A DNA stretch of 64,000 bases, from positions 4,890,501-4,954,500 of the forward strand of contig NZ_JACHIU010000001.1 of assembly GCF_014207705.1 (NCBI RefSeq). The letters run 5' to 3'. The DNA comes from Sphaerisporangium rubeum. GTDB taxonomy: Bacteria; Actinomycetota; Actinomycetes; Streptosporangiales; Streptosporangiaceae. Below, piece by piece: positions 1-7,379 of the stretch (positions are counted from its first letter, which is position 1; each line of letters starts with the position of its first letter). A model generated the notes under the pieces. It was given only the letters and a program-made list of their open reading frames with translations, was not told the origin of the DNA and made no database searches. Made by a program: the position numbers and the translations under genes.

Positions 1-417
1 GCCTACAGTCAGTCCAAGATCGCCTTCGGGTTGTTCGGCCTGGAACTGGACCGGCGCAGCAAGGCCCACGGCTGGGGTGTCACCAGCAACCTGTCCCATC
101 CCGGAGTGGCCCCCACCAGCCTCCTGGCCGCTCGTCCCGAGCTTGGCCGTGGCAAGGACACCCCTCAGGTCCGCGTGATCCGCGCACTGTCGGCACGAGG
201 CATCCTCCTCGGCACCGCCGAGACGGCGGCCCTGCCGGCCCTCATGGCCGCGACCGACACCGAACCCGCCACCTTCTACGGCCCCAGTGGCCCCGGCCAC
301 CTCGGCGGCCCGCCTGCCGAGCAACGGCTGTACCCCCCGCTGCGCAGCACGGACGACGCCAGGCGCGTCTGGGAGATCTCCGAACGACTGACCAGGACGA
401 GCATTCCGGCCGCATGA
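1..417 (+). CDS. Short-chain dehydrogenase/reductase, C-terminal part (5' end outside window)
   Basis: The reading frame is open from the first base to a TGA at 415-417 and gives about 138 residues. It begins AYSQSK, which carries the Tyr-x3-Lys catalytic pair of the SDR family; the Rossmann nucleotide-binding half and the catalytic Ser must lie upstream of the window. The sequence SNLSHPGVAPTSL just after it is the usual SDR 'hPG' turn behind the active site. The C-terminal ~60 residues (FYGPSGPGHLGG, then a Leu/Arg-rich tail) resemble the retinol-dehydrogenase/WW-oxidoreductase-like actinobacterial SDRs. It probably oxidises or reduces a small carbonyl or alcohol substrate with NAD(P); the substrate cannot be read from this fragment. 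It ends 55 bp before the hydrolase gene, whose operators lie between them. Confidence 0.85.
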   Translation, partial: AYSQSKIAFGLFGLELDRRSKAHGWGVTSNLSHPGVAPTSLLAARPELGRGKDTPQVRVIRALSARGILLGTAETAALPALMAATDTEPATFYGPSGPGHLGGPPAEQRLYPPLRSTDDARRVWEISERLTRTSIPAA

Positions 418-446
418 CCGCCACAGGCTGGCCTGTGAGCATCGCA

Positions 447-482
447 CTAACCAAGCGGTTAGATTATTAACCATGTGGTCAA
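447..482. promoter_or_regulatory. Two tandem palindromes, probable TetR operators, overlapping the hydrolase start
   Basis: CTAACC-AAGC-GGTTAG (447-462) is a perfect 6-bp inverted repeat. TTAACC-ATGT-GGTCAA (467-482) is the same motif with one mismatch. Their centres are 20 bp apart, about two helical turns. The second contains the ATG at 473. The TetR gene is co-transcribed downstream, so autorepression of the hydrolase-TetR pair is the simple reading. Confidence 0.6.
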
Positions 483-1495
483 TACTGTGTCGTTCTCGCA
501 AGACCGCGTCAGATGATCAGACCGAGCCGACCGGAGGCCGGCCACCACGCCGACGCCGGTTCTGGCGGATCACGGCGGCCGTCGTTGCCGCGTTGAGCGT
601 GCTTTGGCTCGCCTTCCGCGACACCACTCCGGTCGGGCACTTCACGTCCGGTGGAGGCCACGACGAGTTCATGGCCGCCTATCGGCAGGCCATGCGGGAC
701 CTGCCGGAGCCGGACGCCACGTTGGATCTGCGCACCGGTTTCGGGCTGGTGCGCATGTATCGGTTCGACGGGGCCGACCCGGCGCGGGCACCGATCGTGT
801 TGCTGCCGGGCCGGGCCGCGGCGTCTCCGATGTGGGCCGGCAACCTGTCGTCGTTGTTGCGTCTGCGCACCGTCTACACCGTCGACCTGCTCGGCGAACC
901 CGGTGCCAGCATCCAGAACCGGCCCATCGAGAGCGACGCCGACCAGGCGCGCTGGCTTCATGAAGCGTTGACGCAGATGCCGGAGCCTGGTGTCCACCTG
1001 CTCGGTGTGTCCATCGGGGGCTGGACGGCGATGAACCTGGCGATCCGGCAGCCGGAGAAGATCGAAAGCGTGATCCTGCTCGATCCGGTGATGACCTTCG
1101 CCGACCTTTCGCTCGGCGCCATCCTGCGGTCGATCCCGGTCTCCGTGCGCCAGGCGCCGAGAAGCTGGCGGGACGGCTTCAACAGTTGGACAGCCAACGG
1201 CGCACCTGTGGAGGATGTGCCGGTGGCACAGATGATCGAGTCCGGTATGAAGAACTACGTCCTCAAGCTGCCTGGTCCCACACGCTTCTCCACCCGGCAA
1301 CTGGCGAGCGTGGACAAGCCGGTGCTGGTCGTCATGGCCGGCGCCTCCGTGATGCACGACTCGGCCGCCGCCGCGCGGTTCGCCGAGGAGAACCTGAAAC
1401 GCGGCACGGTGCTGACCTACGAAGGAGCGTCGCACGCCGTCAACGGGGAGCAGCCGGACAGGATCGCGACCGACGTCGGACGGTTCCTGCGATGA
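473..1495 (+). CDS. Membrane-anchored alpha/beta hydrolase
   Basis: A 340-residue alpha/beta-hydrolase fold protein. A basic N-terminus is followed by one hydrophobic segment at about residues 32-46 (ITAAVVAALSVLWLAF), an uncleaved anchor or signal sequence, so the catalytic domain is probably outside the membrane. The nucleophile elbow is GVSIGGW at about residue 180, with Ser as nucleophile. The oxyanion region is IVLLPGRAAASPMW, the acid is probably the Asp in LLDPVMTF or near VMAGAS, and the catalytic His lies in GASHAVN near the C-terminus. Substrate unknown. Its stop overlaps the TetR start (ATGA), so the two are translationally coupled. No good Shine-Dalgarno precedes the ATG, and the start lies inside a palindrome. 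Confidence 0.85.
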   Translation: MWSILCRSRKTASDDQTEPTGGRPPRRRRFWRITAAVVAALSVLWLAFRDTTPVGHFTSGGGHDEFMAAYRQAMRDLPEPDATLDLRTGFGLVRMYRFDGADPARAPIVLLPGRAAASPMWAGNLSSLLRLRTVYTVDLLGEPGASIQNRPIESDADQARWLHEALTQMPEPGVHLLGVSIGGWTAMNLAIRQPEKIESVILLDPVMTFADLSLGAILRSIPVSVRQAPRSWRDGFNSWTANGAPVEDVPVAQMIESGMKNYVLKLPGPTRFSTRQLASVDKPVLVVMAGASVMHDSAAAARFAEENLKRGTVLTYEGASHAVNGEQPDRIATDVGRFLR

Positions 1496-2145
1496 CGTCA
1501 GCCGATCAGCCAGGGCCGGGTACGCGTGCCGGACGGCCGTTGACCATCACCGAGCAGGCTCGGCGCTCGCAGCTCATCGCGGCCACCATCGAGTTGATCG
1601 CCGAACACGGCTATGCCGGTTGTTCCCTGCAACGCATCGCCGACGCCGCCGGGATCACGAAGGCGGCGGTCATCTACCACTTCGACTCCAAGAACGCGGT
1701 GCTCCGCGCGGCTTACGAAACGGTGATCGAGTCGCTCACCACTCGCGTGGAGGCGGACATCACCGCCGCGTCCAGTGCCGCCGGAGCCGTCGACGCGTAC
1801 CTCACCTCGCTGATCGGCCATATGGCAGACCATCCCCGGCATGTGCGTGTCCTTGTCGAGGCGCTCGGCGCGGCGGAAGCGATCGGGATCGAGGACGGCC
1901 GGCACTCAGCCGCCAGATGGAGACCACTGGCCGCACTGATCGACGCCGCCGTCGCCGCCGGCGAGTACCACTCCGAAGTGGACAGCCGCACACTGGCGAT
2001 CATTCTCAGCGGCGCGATCGACGCCGTCGTCGCCGAGACACTCACCGACCCCACATTCGACCTGACCGCGGCCGGCACCACACTCCTGACCACCCTGCAC
2101 CGCGCAGCGGACCGCTCCGGATCGGATGGGGACTCGATTCCCTAA
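1492..2145 (+). CDS. TetR/AcrR-family transcriptional regulator
   Basis: A 217-residue protein starting at the ATG that overlaps the hydrolase stop; the open frame extends further upstream only inside the hydrolase. The N-terminal TetR helix-turn-helix is clear: RRSQLIAATIELIAEHGYAG, then SLQRIADAAGITKAAVIYHF and DSKNAVLRAAYE (residues about 25-75). The C-terminal ligand domain is helical and contains TSLIGHMADHPRHVRVLVEAL, as in TetR_C proteins that act on lipophilic ligands. Coupling to the hydrolase and the palindromes at 447-482 suggest that it represses its own operon and is released by a hydrolase substrate or product. Confidence 0.9.
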   Translation: MTSADQPGPGTRAGRPLTITEQARRSQLIAATIELIAEHGYAGCSLQRIADAAGITKAAVIYHFDSKNAVLRAAYETVIESLTTRVEADITAASSAAGAVDAYLTSLIGHMADHPRHVRVLVEALGAAEAIGIEDGRHSAARWRPLAALIDAAVAAGEYHSEVDSRTLAIILSGAIDAVVAETLTDPTFDLTAAGTTLLTTLHRAADRSGSDGDSIP

Positions 2146-2222
2146 CCAGCCGTGAGGGTGAACCAGATGGTCTTGCCGATTCCACCGGAGTCCGGCCACA
2201 CACCCCACCTGGTCGCCGATGG
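2142..2222 (-). pseudogene. C-terminal scar of an ATP-binding (HATPase_c_2) protein gene
   Basis: On the minus strand this stretch encodes ATRWGVWPDSGGIGKTIWF followed by a few residues and a TAG. That matches the conserved C-terminus (RWG...GGxGKTVWFEL) of the actinobacterial anti-sigma-type ATP-binding proteins often found beside DUF397 and XRE genes. Everything upstream of it on the minus strand is missing, because it runs directly into the GntR remnant in the opposite direction. The call rests on motif recall, not an alignment. Confidence 0.45.
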
Positions 2223-2859
2223 AGTGGCGCGGGAAGCGACGCGGGCCTTGGCCGTTGAGGGGTTCATCGAGTCTCGGCCCGGAGCCGGCATGTTCGTCAA
2301 GGAGCGTCCGGCACTCAAACGGTTGACGCGTGCTTGGTATCGCAAGGATCGCGGTGGTAGCCCGTTCCGCGCGGAGACCGAGGCTCAGGGTCGCCGGGGC
2401 CACTGGACGTACGAGTCCGAGACCACGCAGGCGCAGCCGGTGATACGTGAGCGATTGGCTCTTCCGGAACCGGACGGCGAACTGCCCGATGTCATGCGAA
2501 CGAAGTATGTGTTCCTCGCTGATGACGAACCTGTCATGTTGTCGACGTCGTATGAGCCGTACGAGCTGACACGCGGGACACCAGTGGTGTTCCCGGAGGA
2601 AGGCCCGCATGCGGGAAGCGGTGTCGTCGACCGCATGGCCGTGTTCGACGTGAACATCACGCACTGCGCGGAGATCGTGTCGGCTCGACCGCTTCTGTCG
2701 GAAGAGGCGAAGCTGCTGAGACTTCCACCCGGCGCGCTGGCCCTCACGCTCCAACGCACCTATTACGTGGATGACCGTCCTGTGGAGACCGCCGACATTG
2801 TGATCCCTGTCGACAAGTACGAACTCGTTTACGGGATTCCAGTCAGAGGCGAGACTTGA
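2152..2859 (+). pseudogene. GntR/UTRA-family regulator, N-terminally truncated
   Basis: Residues from about 60 on form a normal UTRA effector domain (GRRGHWTYESETTQ, VRTKYVFLADD-like strand, TYYVDDRPVETADIVIPVDKYELVYGIPV). Just before it, VAREATRALAVEGFIESRPGAGMFV is the last third of a GntR winged helix, with internal residues missing compared with the usual SRxTVRxALxxLExEGLI pattern. The first ~45 residues of the DNA-binding domain are absent and replaced by the complement of the ATP-binding-protein scar. A GTG at 2152 or ATG at 2167 could still start translation, but the product would probably not bind DNA as a normal GntR protein. Confidence 0.6.
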
Positions 2860-2905
2860 GAATACCGATCGCGTCCGAACCGATCGATATTTTGTCGAGG
2901 TATCG

Positions 2906-3118
2906 ATGCATCTGTCCGACTTGGATCTCAGCACAGTGGAGTGGCGTAAGAGCTCTCGCAGCCAGGGCACCAGCAACAACTGCGTGGAGGTGGCACATCT
3001 GGCCGACGGGAACCGTGCCGTACGCGACAGCAAGAACCCTGGTGGTCCTGCTTTAGGACTGACCTTGGACGGATGGCGCGACTTCATCGGCGGTATCAAA
3101 CACGGTGAGGTCCGCTAA
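2906..3118 (+). CDS. DUF397 domain protein
   Basis: A 70-residue protein with the DUF397 signature: WRKSSRSQGTSNNCVEVAHL, VRDSKNPGGPAL and the C-terminal WRDFIGGIK. Start ATG at 2906 has GAGG six bases upstream. DUF397 proteins are small actinobacterial partners of XRE/DUF5753 regulators and ATP-binding proteins. Here no XRE gene is adjacent and only the ATP-binding scar remains, so this looks like the orphan survivor of a broken module. Molecular role not established. Confidence 0.85.
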   Translation: MHLSDLDLSTVEWRKSSRSQGTSNNCVEVAHLADGNRAVRDSKNPGGPALGLTLDGWRDFIGGIKHGEVR

Positions 3119-3181
3119 TACGGCAATGGTCATTCCAGTGTGAGCTCGCGGGATGGGCTACAGAAGGAAGCGGCCGCCGTA

Positions 3182-3841
3182 CTAGATCTGTGTTCTCGCC
3201 TGCTCGATGTGACGCACGATGGCGTGAGCGCCGTGGGCCTGTGCGATGGTGTGGGCCTCGGCGAGAGTGGTGAGTGCGTCTGGTCGGCGGTTCTGGGCTG
3301 CGGCTATGTAGGCGAGGCCGATCATGTTGGAGGCCACGCCTGGCATGGCGCCGAGCTCTTGGCGGAGGCGGGTCGAGTTCTCCAGGTGGTCGCGGGCTTC
3401 GTCGAGGTGGCCGGCCGTGTGTGCGGCGATGCCTAGGTGTCTCAGGGCCTCGGACTCGGTGGGTTTGTCGCCGGTTTGTGCGGAGAGGTGGCGGGACTGC
3501 TCCAGGTACGGGGTCGCGGTCTCGTTGTCTCGGCGGATGACCTGGTGCAGGCAGCCGATCCAGAACAACGCCTCGGCCTCGCCTCGGAGGTCGCCGAGTT
3601 CGCGGTACAGCTCCAGCGCGCGCTCGAACAGGGGCAGTTCGGCGGGGTCCTCGGCGGGGGACCTACCGGCGGCGCGCTCGAGGTTGAAGCGTGTGTGCAG
3701 GATGCGGCCTCGGGCCAGCGCGGCGTCGGCGTCCACCGCGTCCAGGGTCTGTTCGGCCTCGGTCAGCGCGTCGGTGTCGCCGTTGTACACGGCCTGTTCG
3801 TAGAGCGTCCTCGCTCGTTCGATCCGGTCGTCCGCGCTCAT
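3182..3841 (-). CDS. Tetratricopeptide-repeat protein
   Basis: A 219-residue soluble, all-helical protein. TPR-type helices are visible: PLFERALELYRELGDLRGEAEALFWIGCL, then LEQSRHLSAQTGDKPTESEALRHLG, then LENSTRLRQELGAMPGVASNMIGLAYI. It probably serves as a protein-protein interaction scaffold. It has no enzymatic motif and no signal peptide. It lies between the DUF397 gene and the ars operon, with a 137-bp gap before arsC, and nothing ties it functionally to arsenic. Partner unknown. Confidence 0.75.
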   Translation of the reverse strand: MSADDRIERARTLYEQAVYNGDTDALTEAEQTLDAVDADAALARGRILHTRFNLERAAGRSPAEDPAELPLFERALELYRELGDLRGEAEALFWIGCLHQVIRRDNETATPYLEQSRHLSAQTGDKPTESEALRHLGIAAHTAGHLDEARDHLENSTRLRQELGAMPGVASNMIGLAYIAAAQNRRPDALTTLAEAHTIAQAHGAHAIVRHIEQARTQI

Positions 3842-3978
3842 CGCCGCTCCTGTCCTGGCGTCGCCGCTTCGTGTAGATCAGCGGGAACGGTACTCCGCCG
3901 CGCCGTACGCCGCGACTTCGGGACGAGAGAACCGTTCGCTGCACGGCGGCCGGGACGGGGACGGTACGACGACGACCC

Positions 3979-4404
3979 TTACCGCGCTGCTGTCTGTTCC
4001 TCGGGGAGGAGGTCGGCGATCAGTGCGTGGACGCGGGTGGCGATCTGGTCGCGGATGTTCCGTACGGCGTCGACGCCGAGGCCGGCCGGGTCGTCGAGCT
4101 GCCAGTCCTCGTAGCGTTTGCCGGGGAAGATCGGACAGGCGTCGCCGCAGCCCATGGTGATGACCACGTCGCTGCTCTGGACGGCGGCCGTGGTGAGGAC
4201 CTTGGGGGTTTCGGTGGAGATGTCGATGCCGACTTCCTTCATCGCCTCGACCACGGCCGGGTTGACCTGGTCGGCGGGTGCGGATCCGGCGGAGCGGACC
4301 TCGACGCGGCCGGCGGTCAGGTGGGTGAGGAACGCGGCGGCCATCTGGGACCGGCCGGCGTTGTGGACGCAGACGAACAGCACGGACGGGGGCTGGACGC
4401 TCAT
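3979..4404 (-). CDS. arsC: Arsenate reductase, low-molecular-weight phosphatase type
   Basis: A 141-residue ArsC that reduces arsenate to arsenite. The P-loop CVHNAGRSQ (C-x5-R, residues 12-18) binds the oxyanion. The downstream GCGDACPIFPGK loop supplies two more Cys, and DWQLDDPAG contains the Asp general acid. Two loop cysteines resemble thioredoxin-coupled enzymes, but a mycothiol-coupled mechanism is possible in actinomycetes and cannot be excluded. The ATG at 4404 overlaps the aquaporin stop (ATGA), so the start is well supported; the long open frame upstream is a shadow. Confidence 0.9.
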   Translation of the reverse strand: MSVQPPSVLFVCVHNAGRSQMAAAFLTHLTAGRVEVRSAGSAPADQVNPAVVEAMKEVGIDISTETPKVLTTAAVQSSDVVITMGCGDACPIFPGKRYEDWQLDDPAGLGVDAVRNIRDQIATRVHALIADLLPEEQTAAR

Positions 4405-5198
4405 GAGCGATGGCTTCCTGGGTCGGTGAGGACGGGGACGGGAGAGGCGGCAGGGACGGACGGGGAAGGCTCGGCGGCGGAAGAGGCGGCGGGGACGGAC
4501 GCGACAGGCCCGGCGGCGGGGGGTCGGGGGAACAGGGTCGCGACGAAGGCGGCGCCGATGAGGCCGCCGAGGAGTTGTGCGGCGATGAACGGGAGGACCG
4601 AGCCCGGTGCGATGCCCGCGTAGGTGTCGGTGAAGGCCCGGCCGATGGTGACGGCCGGGTTGGCGAAGCTGGTGGAGGAGGTGAACCAGTAGGCGGCGCC
4701 GATGTAGCAGGCCACGGCGGGGGCCGCGAGGTGGGTACGGCCGGTGCGGGTCAGGCCGAGGATCAGGGTGACCAGGCCGGCGGTGGCCACCGTTTCGGCC
4801 AGCCACAACGACCCGTCGAAGCGTTCGTGTGCCGACCAGCGCATCAGAGGCAGCCCGAACATGGCGTCGGCCAGCGCGGCCCCGGCGACGGCGCCGGTGA
4901 TCTGCGCGGCGACGTAGGCGGCCACGTCGCGCGGCGCCGGGTTCTCGCCGTCGCGGCGTGCCTGCCACCAGGCGGCCAGGGTGACCACCGGGTTGAAGTG
5001 CGCGCCGGAGACCGGGCCGAGCAGCGCGATCAGCACGCCGAGTCCGAGGACCGTGGCCAGTGAGTTGGCCAGCAGTGCCACGCCGCCGTCGTGGGTGAGA
5101 CGGTCGGCCTGGATGCCGGAGCCGACGACGACGGTCACCAGTGCGGCGGTGCCTGCCGCCTCGGCGGTGAGCCGTCGTGGCAGGGACAGGCCGTTCAC
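4401..5198 (-). CDS. Aquaporin/MIP-family channel of the ars operon (AqpS-like)
   Basis: A 265-residue MIP-family membrane protein with six hydrophobic segments, e.g. AGTAALVTVVVGSGIQ, VLGLGVLIALLGPVSG and VAAYVAAQITGAVAGAAL. The first pore half-helix carries SGAHFNPVVT, an NPV instead of NPA; the second is FANPAVTIGRAF, a regular NPA. The C-terminal ~40 residues are a Pro/Ala/Ser tail. The GTG start at 5198 overlaps the arsR stop (GTGA), and its stop overlaps arsC. An arsR-channel-arsC order is known from Sinorhizobium AqpS operons, where the channel lets internally produced arsenite leave the cell. No ArsB/Acr3 pump is present, so this channel is the likely efflux route. Confidence 0.85.
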   Translation of the reverse strand: MNGLSLPRRLTAEAAGTAALVTVVVGSGIQADRLTHDGGVALLANSLATVLGLGVLIALLGPVSGAHFNPVVTLAAWWQARRDGENPAPRDVAAYVAAQITGAVAGAALADAMFGLPLMRWSAHERFDGSLWLAETVATAGLVTLILGLTRTGRTHLAAPAVACYIGAAYWFTSSTSFANPAVTIGRAFTDTYAGIAPGSVLPFIAAQLLGGLIGAAFVATLFPRPPAAGPVASVPAASSAAEPSPSVPAASPVPVLTDPGSHRS

Positions 5199-5572
5199 GT
5201 GCCGGAGCCCGCTGGGACGCCGGCCTGTGCGGGGGCCTGGAGCAGGTCCGACAGCCGGTTCATGGCGGCGGGGATCACCCGGTAGTAGACCCACGTACCA
5301 CGGCGTTCCGAGCCGACGAGGCCGGCTTCGCGCAGGACTTTCAGGTGGTGGGAGATGGTGGGCTGGGAGACGTCGAACGGGCCGGTCAGGTCGCACACGC
5401 AGGCTTCGCCGCCGGCGTGGGAGGCGATGAGGGACAGCAGGCGCAGGCGTACCGGGTCCGACAGGGCCTTGAACATGCGTGCCAGTTCGGCCGCGTCCTG
5501 CTCCCCCAGCGGTTCGCGGACCATCGGCTCGCAGCAACCCGCGGGGAACACCGGCAGCATCTGCTTCGACAT
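5195..5572 (-). CDS. arsR: ArsR/SmtB-family arsenic-sensing repressor
   Basis: A 125-residue winged-helix repressor. The recognition region is DLTGPFDVSQPTISHHLKVLREAGLV, and the Cys pair in EACVCDL is the classical As(III)/Sb(III) site of the E. coli type. A second Cys pair, AGCCEPM, lies near the N-terminus and may add a third ligand. I take the ATG at 5572; the frame opens 12 codons further upstream, but that stretch overlaps the operator region. It is the first gene of the arsR-channel-arsC operon and divergent from arsI. Arsenite should release it from the palindromes at 5574-5636 and induce both directions. Confidence 0.9.
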   Translation of the reverse strand: MSKQMLPVFPAGCCEPMVREPLGEQDAAELARMFKALSDPVRLRLLSLIASHAGGEACVCDLTGPFDVSQPTISHHLKVLREAGLVGSERRGTWVYYRVIPAAMNRLSDLLQAPAQAGVPAGSGT

Positions 5573-5573
5573 G

Positions 5574-5591
5574 TGTCTATGTTGACAGACA
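5574..5591. promoter_or_regulatory. Inverted repeat in the arsR-arsI intergenic region (candidate ArsR operator)
   Basis: TGTCT (5574-5578) and AGACA (5587-5591) flank an 8-bp centre immediately upstream of the arsR ATG. It is one of two palindromes in the 89-bp divergent promoter region. Confidence 0.45.
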
Positions 5592-5616
5592 TCTATCCAA
5601 GGTGGCAACCTCGTCT

Positions 5617-5636
5617 ATATCGATGCTCGTCGATAT
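5617..5636. promoter_or_regulatory. Perfect ATATCGA-N6-TCGATAT palindrome (candidate ArsR operator)
   Basis: ATATCGA at 5617-5623 and TCGATAT at 5630-5636 form a perfect 7-bp inverted repeat. It is AT-rich within GC-rich DNA and lies between the divergent arsR and arsI starts, where one ArsR dimer could shut both promoters. Confidence 0.6.
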
Positions 5637-5661
5637 AACCCGAATCCGTAAGGAGACCCCC

Positions 5662-6117
5662 ATGTCCCGTGTCCAACTGGCCCTGCGCGTGTCGGACCTG
5701 GAAGGCTCGATCGCCTTCTACTCCAAGCTCTTCGGCGTCGAACCGGCCAAGCGCCGTCCCGGCTACGCCAACTTCGCCATCACCGAGCCCCCGCTGAAGC
5801 TGGTGCTGCTGGAAGGCGAGAAGGGCGAGGACACCCGGATGGACCACCTCGGCGTCGAGGTCGCCGACACCGGTCAGGTCACCGCCGCGACACAGCGACT
5901 CAAGGACGCCGGCCTCGCGACCTTCGAGGAGAACGACACCTCGTGCTGCTACGCGCTGCAGGACAAGGTGTGGGTCCGCGGGCCCGGCGCCGAGCCCTGG
6001 GAGGTCTACGTGGTCAAGGCCGACGCCGACACCCTCGGCAGGTCCGCCGCCGAGGACACCGCGGCACCATGCGCCTGCGGCCCCGCCGCGGAGGAGGCCG
6101 GCTGCTGCACCGGGTGA
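5662..6117 (+). CDS. arsI: ArsI/CadI-type glyoxalase-fold protein (probable organoarsenical C-As lyase)
   Basis: A 151-residue single-domain vicinal-oxygen-chelate protein. Probable metal ligands are Gln5, His62 (MDHLGVEV) and Glu114 (EPWEVY). The Cys95-Cys96 pair in DTSCCYAL is the trivalent-arsenic-binding pair described for ArsI lyases, which cleave the C-As bond of methylarsenite with Fe(II) and O2. The C-terminus adds a Cys-rich tail (CACGP...GCC) that may hold arsenic or another thiophilic metal. AAGGAGA precedes the ATG at 5662. Divergence from arsR and shared palindromes make it part of the arsenic regulon. The alternative name is CadI (cadmium-induced protein); the two families overlap in annotation. 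Confidence 0.85.
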   Translation: MSRVQLALRVSDLEGSIAFYSKLFGVEPAKRRPGYANFAITEPPLKLVLLEGEKGEDTRMDHLGVEVADTGQVTAATQRLKDAGLATFEENDTSCCYALQDKVWVRGPGAEPWEVYVVKADADTLGRSAAEDTAAPCACGPAAEEAGCCTG

Positions 6118-6150
6118 GGCCCGGACCCTGCCGAGGATCACCGGACGCTC

Positions 6151-6176
6151 TGAATCCCCCACATCTGGGGGATTCA
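6151..6176. promoter_or_regulatory. Perfect palindrome with core CCCCCA-N4-TGGGGG upstream of the LuxR gene
   Basis: TGAATCCCCC and GGGGGATTCA are perfect 10-bp arms around ACATCT. It lies 34 bp after arsI and 60 bp before the LuxR start. No T-tract follows, so an operator is at least as likely as an arsI terminator. The same core occurs at 17496-17515. Confidence 0.55.
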
Positions 6177-6235
6177 GGTCGGCCCGAAACCCGTGCAGAA
6201 TGAGCGGGACGGGTGGGGTGTACGGAGTGGCGGAG

Positions 6236-7372
6236 ATGGACGTGTCGCTGATGCGAGGGCCGGTGGCGGGTGCTCCGGCCGAGGTGCCGTTGCTGGACGG
6301 GGTGTCGGGGCCGGGGGCCGAGGTGTTCACGGCGGCGGCGCGGCGGTTGCGGCGGGTCGTGCCGTACGACGCGGCCGCGTGGTTCGGCACCGATCCGCTG
6401 ACCAGTCTGCCGACCACGCCGATCCGGGTGGAGAACATCGACCGGGTGCACTGCGCGCCGTACTGGAACCGTGAGTACGGCACGAACGATGTGCTGACCT
6501 TCCGCGACGTGTCGCGCTCCAGCATGCCGGCGGCGACGTTGCGGCAGGTCACGGCCGGGTACATCGGGGAGAGCGCGCGGTACCGCGAGTTCATGCGGCC
6601 CGAGGGGTACGCCGACAACCTGCGTGCCGCGTTCCGCATCGGTGACAGCACCTGGGGGGTGGTGGACCTGTTCCGCCGCGCCGACCGGCCGCTATTCGAC
6701 GAGCGTGACCTGCGATACGTCACGGCGCTGGCCCCCGGTGTCGCACTCAGCCTCGCGGGGCTCGCCGTGGCCGGTGCGCATGGCGCGCCGCCGCTCGGTC
6801 AGGTCCCGGGAACGGCCCTGTTCGACGACGGCGGCCGCGTCTCGTTCACCGACGAGTACGCCGAACGGTGGTTCGCCGAGCTGTACGACCCCACCTGGGA
6901 CAGCCCCGGCATTCCGCTCGGGATGGCAGCCGTCTACGCGGTGGTGGCCCGCGCGCGGGCCGTCTCCGCCGGTCAGGCGCCGGGGCCGGCGGTCGTGCGG
7001 CTGCGCGCCACCAGTGGACGCTGGTTCAGCATCCACGCGTCGGTGCTGCGCAGCAAGCAGGGCCGTCTCGGGCCCGTCACCGTCGTGATCAAGCCGGCGA
7101 GTTCCGCGCAGATCGTCCCCATCATGGTGGAGGCCTACTCGCTGACCCCGAGGGAACGCCAGGTCACCGAGTGCGTGGCCCGCGGCCAGACCACCTCCGA
7201 GATCGCCGCGGGCCTCCACCTGTCTCCGCACACGGTCCGCGACCACCTCAAGGCGATCTTCACCAAGGTCGACGTCAGCAGCCGCGGCGAACTCGTCGCC
7301 AAGCTCTTCGGCGAGTACTACAGCCCTCTGATCATGACGCCGAGCGCCGACATCGTCGAGGTGGACGTCTGA
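6236..7372 (+). CDS. LuxR-family regulator with N-terminal sensor (GAF-like) domain
   Basis: A 378-residue regulator. Residues up to ~190 have a GAF-like pattern (VFTAAARRLRRVVPYDAAAWF, FRIGDSTWGVVDLFRR, FDERDLRYVTALAPGVALSL), and a PAS-like middle region contains DGGRVSFTDEYAERW. The C-terminal LuxR helix-turn-helix is LTPRERQVTECVARG, then TTSEIAAGLHLSPHTVRDHLKAIFTKVDVSSRGELVAKL. It has no receiver domain, so control is by small-molecule binding or level, not by phosphorelay. I take the ATG at 6236 because GGAG stands eight bases upstream; an in-frame ATG at 6200 is the alternative. The palindrome at 6151 may be its own binding site. It is convergent with the DUF6461 gene, 7 bp away. Confidence 0.8.
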   Translation: MDVSLMRGPVAGAPAEVPLLDGVSGPGAEVFTAAARRLRRVVPYDAAAWFGTDPLTSLPTTPIRVENIDRVHCAPYWNREYGTNDVLTFRDVSRSSMPAATLRQVTAGYIGESARYREFMRPEGYADNLRAAFRIGDSTWGVVDLFRRADRPLFDERDLRYVTALAPGVALSLAGLAVAGAHGAPPLGQVPGTALFDDGGRVSFTDEYAERWFAELYDPTWDSPGIPLGMAAVYAVVARARAVSAGQAPGPAVVRLRATSGRWFSIHASVLRSKQGRLGPVTVVIKPASSAQIVPIMVEAYSLTPRERQVTECVARGQTTSEIAAGLHLSPHTVRDHLKAIFTKVDVSSRGELVAKLFGEYYSPLIMTPSADIVEVDV

Positions 7373-7379
7373 CGCGGCC

